This document shows positions 63,641 through 64,000 of a stretch of DNA of 64,000 nt, one piece after another. Both the position numbers and the translations under genes were made by a program. Positions within the stretch are counted from its first letter, which is position 1. The number at the start of each line of letters is the position of its first letter. The DNA comes from Onchocerca lupi. Lineage: Eukaryota; Nematoda; Chromadorea; Rhabditida; Onchocercidae. Below the pieces are notes generated by a model. It had not been told where the DNA came from, ran no database searches, and was given only the letters and a program-made list of their open reading frames with translations. Where the stretch lies: positions 1 to 64,000 of the forward strand of contig JAOVVO010000341.1 in NCBI GenBank assembly GCA_028564675.1, read 5' to 3'.

Positions 63641-63674
63641 AGGAGGAGGAGGAGGAGGAGGAGGAGGAAGAAGA
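63641..63674. repeat. GGA trinucleotide run
   Basis: A purine-only (GGA)n run of about nine to ten units within a longer purine-rich strand from about 63540, a possible triplex-forming tract. Confidence 0.85.
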
Positions 63675-64000
63675 GGTATAGGAGAAGGAATAGGAATGAA
63701 TTATTGAATAGTTTGATATGCTGTGCAGTGCTGCAGTTTGTGTGATGATGAAATGGATATAAAGCTACGTTGCACTTCCAATCTTTTATCCTCTACTTTT
63801 CATTTTTTTTTTTTTTTCCCCCGCCTTTCTAGGTTTCTTTTTTAATACTCATCCCGATCATATAGCATTTCCCGCTTTCTCAACTTGCATTCGCAATCGC
63901 GGTTTCACCAACTGCAGTAGTAGTACTGCTGCAGTCATGGCGATAGATTTGCTTCCGCATCTTTATTTGAACCGATGAATGGCAACCTTAACACCAGTGC

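Larger units (their letters stand above)
61988..64000. other. 3' flank of the kinase gene and spacer with simple repeats
   Basis: No gene is recognised. The last 800 bases are less AT-rich than the rest, with purine-rich runs and the inverted-repeat-like 'ctgcagtagtagtactgctgcag' around 63913-63935, and may approach the promoter or 5' end of a gene beyond the window. The open frames at 62820-63527 are repeat-driven or unsupported. Confidence 0.45.

Overview
The window is nuclear DNA from a nematode. It is strongly AT-rich, the genes are cut into many short exons, and introns end in the extended TTTTCAG acceptor typical of nematodes. Several start codons lie 0 to about 45 bases after an unpaired 3' splice acceptor, as expected for spliced-leader trans-splicing. 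A retained PDZ-containing class XVIII myosin and long homopolymer-rich spacers make a spirurid or filarial worm more likely than a Caenorhabditis-like one; this is inference. Nothing looks bacterial, viral, organellar or transposon-derived.

Layout, left to right: (1) 49-5245 (+), the 3' part of a large cysteine-rich extracellular protein with about four MAM-like repeats, its 5' end outside the window; (2) 9503-12174 (-), a compact FEZF-type six-zinc-finger repressor with an N-terminal eh1 motif; (3) 14760-16352 (-), ARF6; (4) 19664-30928 (-), a 30-exon class XVIII myosin; (5) 31695-38957 (+), USO1/p115, head to head with the myosin; (6) 41400-41912 (-), a 99-residue basic protein of unknown function; (7) 43641-47879 (-), an IQSEC/BRAG-type Arf guanine-exchange factor; (8) 49220-51208 (+), a mitochondrial class-I release factor; (9) 52013-52505 (-), MRPS37/CHCHD1; (10) 53881-54420 (+), an unknown 121-residue protein with a hydrophobic C-terminus; (11) 55541-57272 (+), an unknown two-pass membrane protein; (12) 58796-61987 (+), a p38-like MAP kinase whose activation loop reads Ser-Ala-Tyr where p38 has Thr-Gly-Tyr. 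The last 2 kb is spacer with simple repeats.

Most gene models were built by hand: every exon junction was checked for reading phase, and all models close in frame. Exact starts and three exons (MAM-like protein exons at 2832 and 3678, membrane protein exon 4) are uncertain.

Several products share membrane-traffic biology: ARF6, its probable exchange factor IQSEC, and USO1 for ER-Golgi tethering. Two serve mitochondrial translation (release factor and MRPS37). I saw no evidence that these neighbours form an operon, and no clear previously undescribed multi-gene system. The best leads are the SAY-motif kinase, two GC-AG introns in the myosin, a duplicated splice acceptor in uso-1, and the unidentified small proteins.
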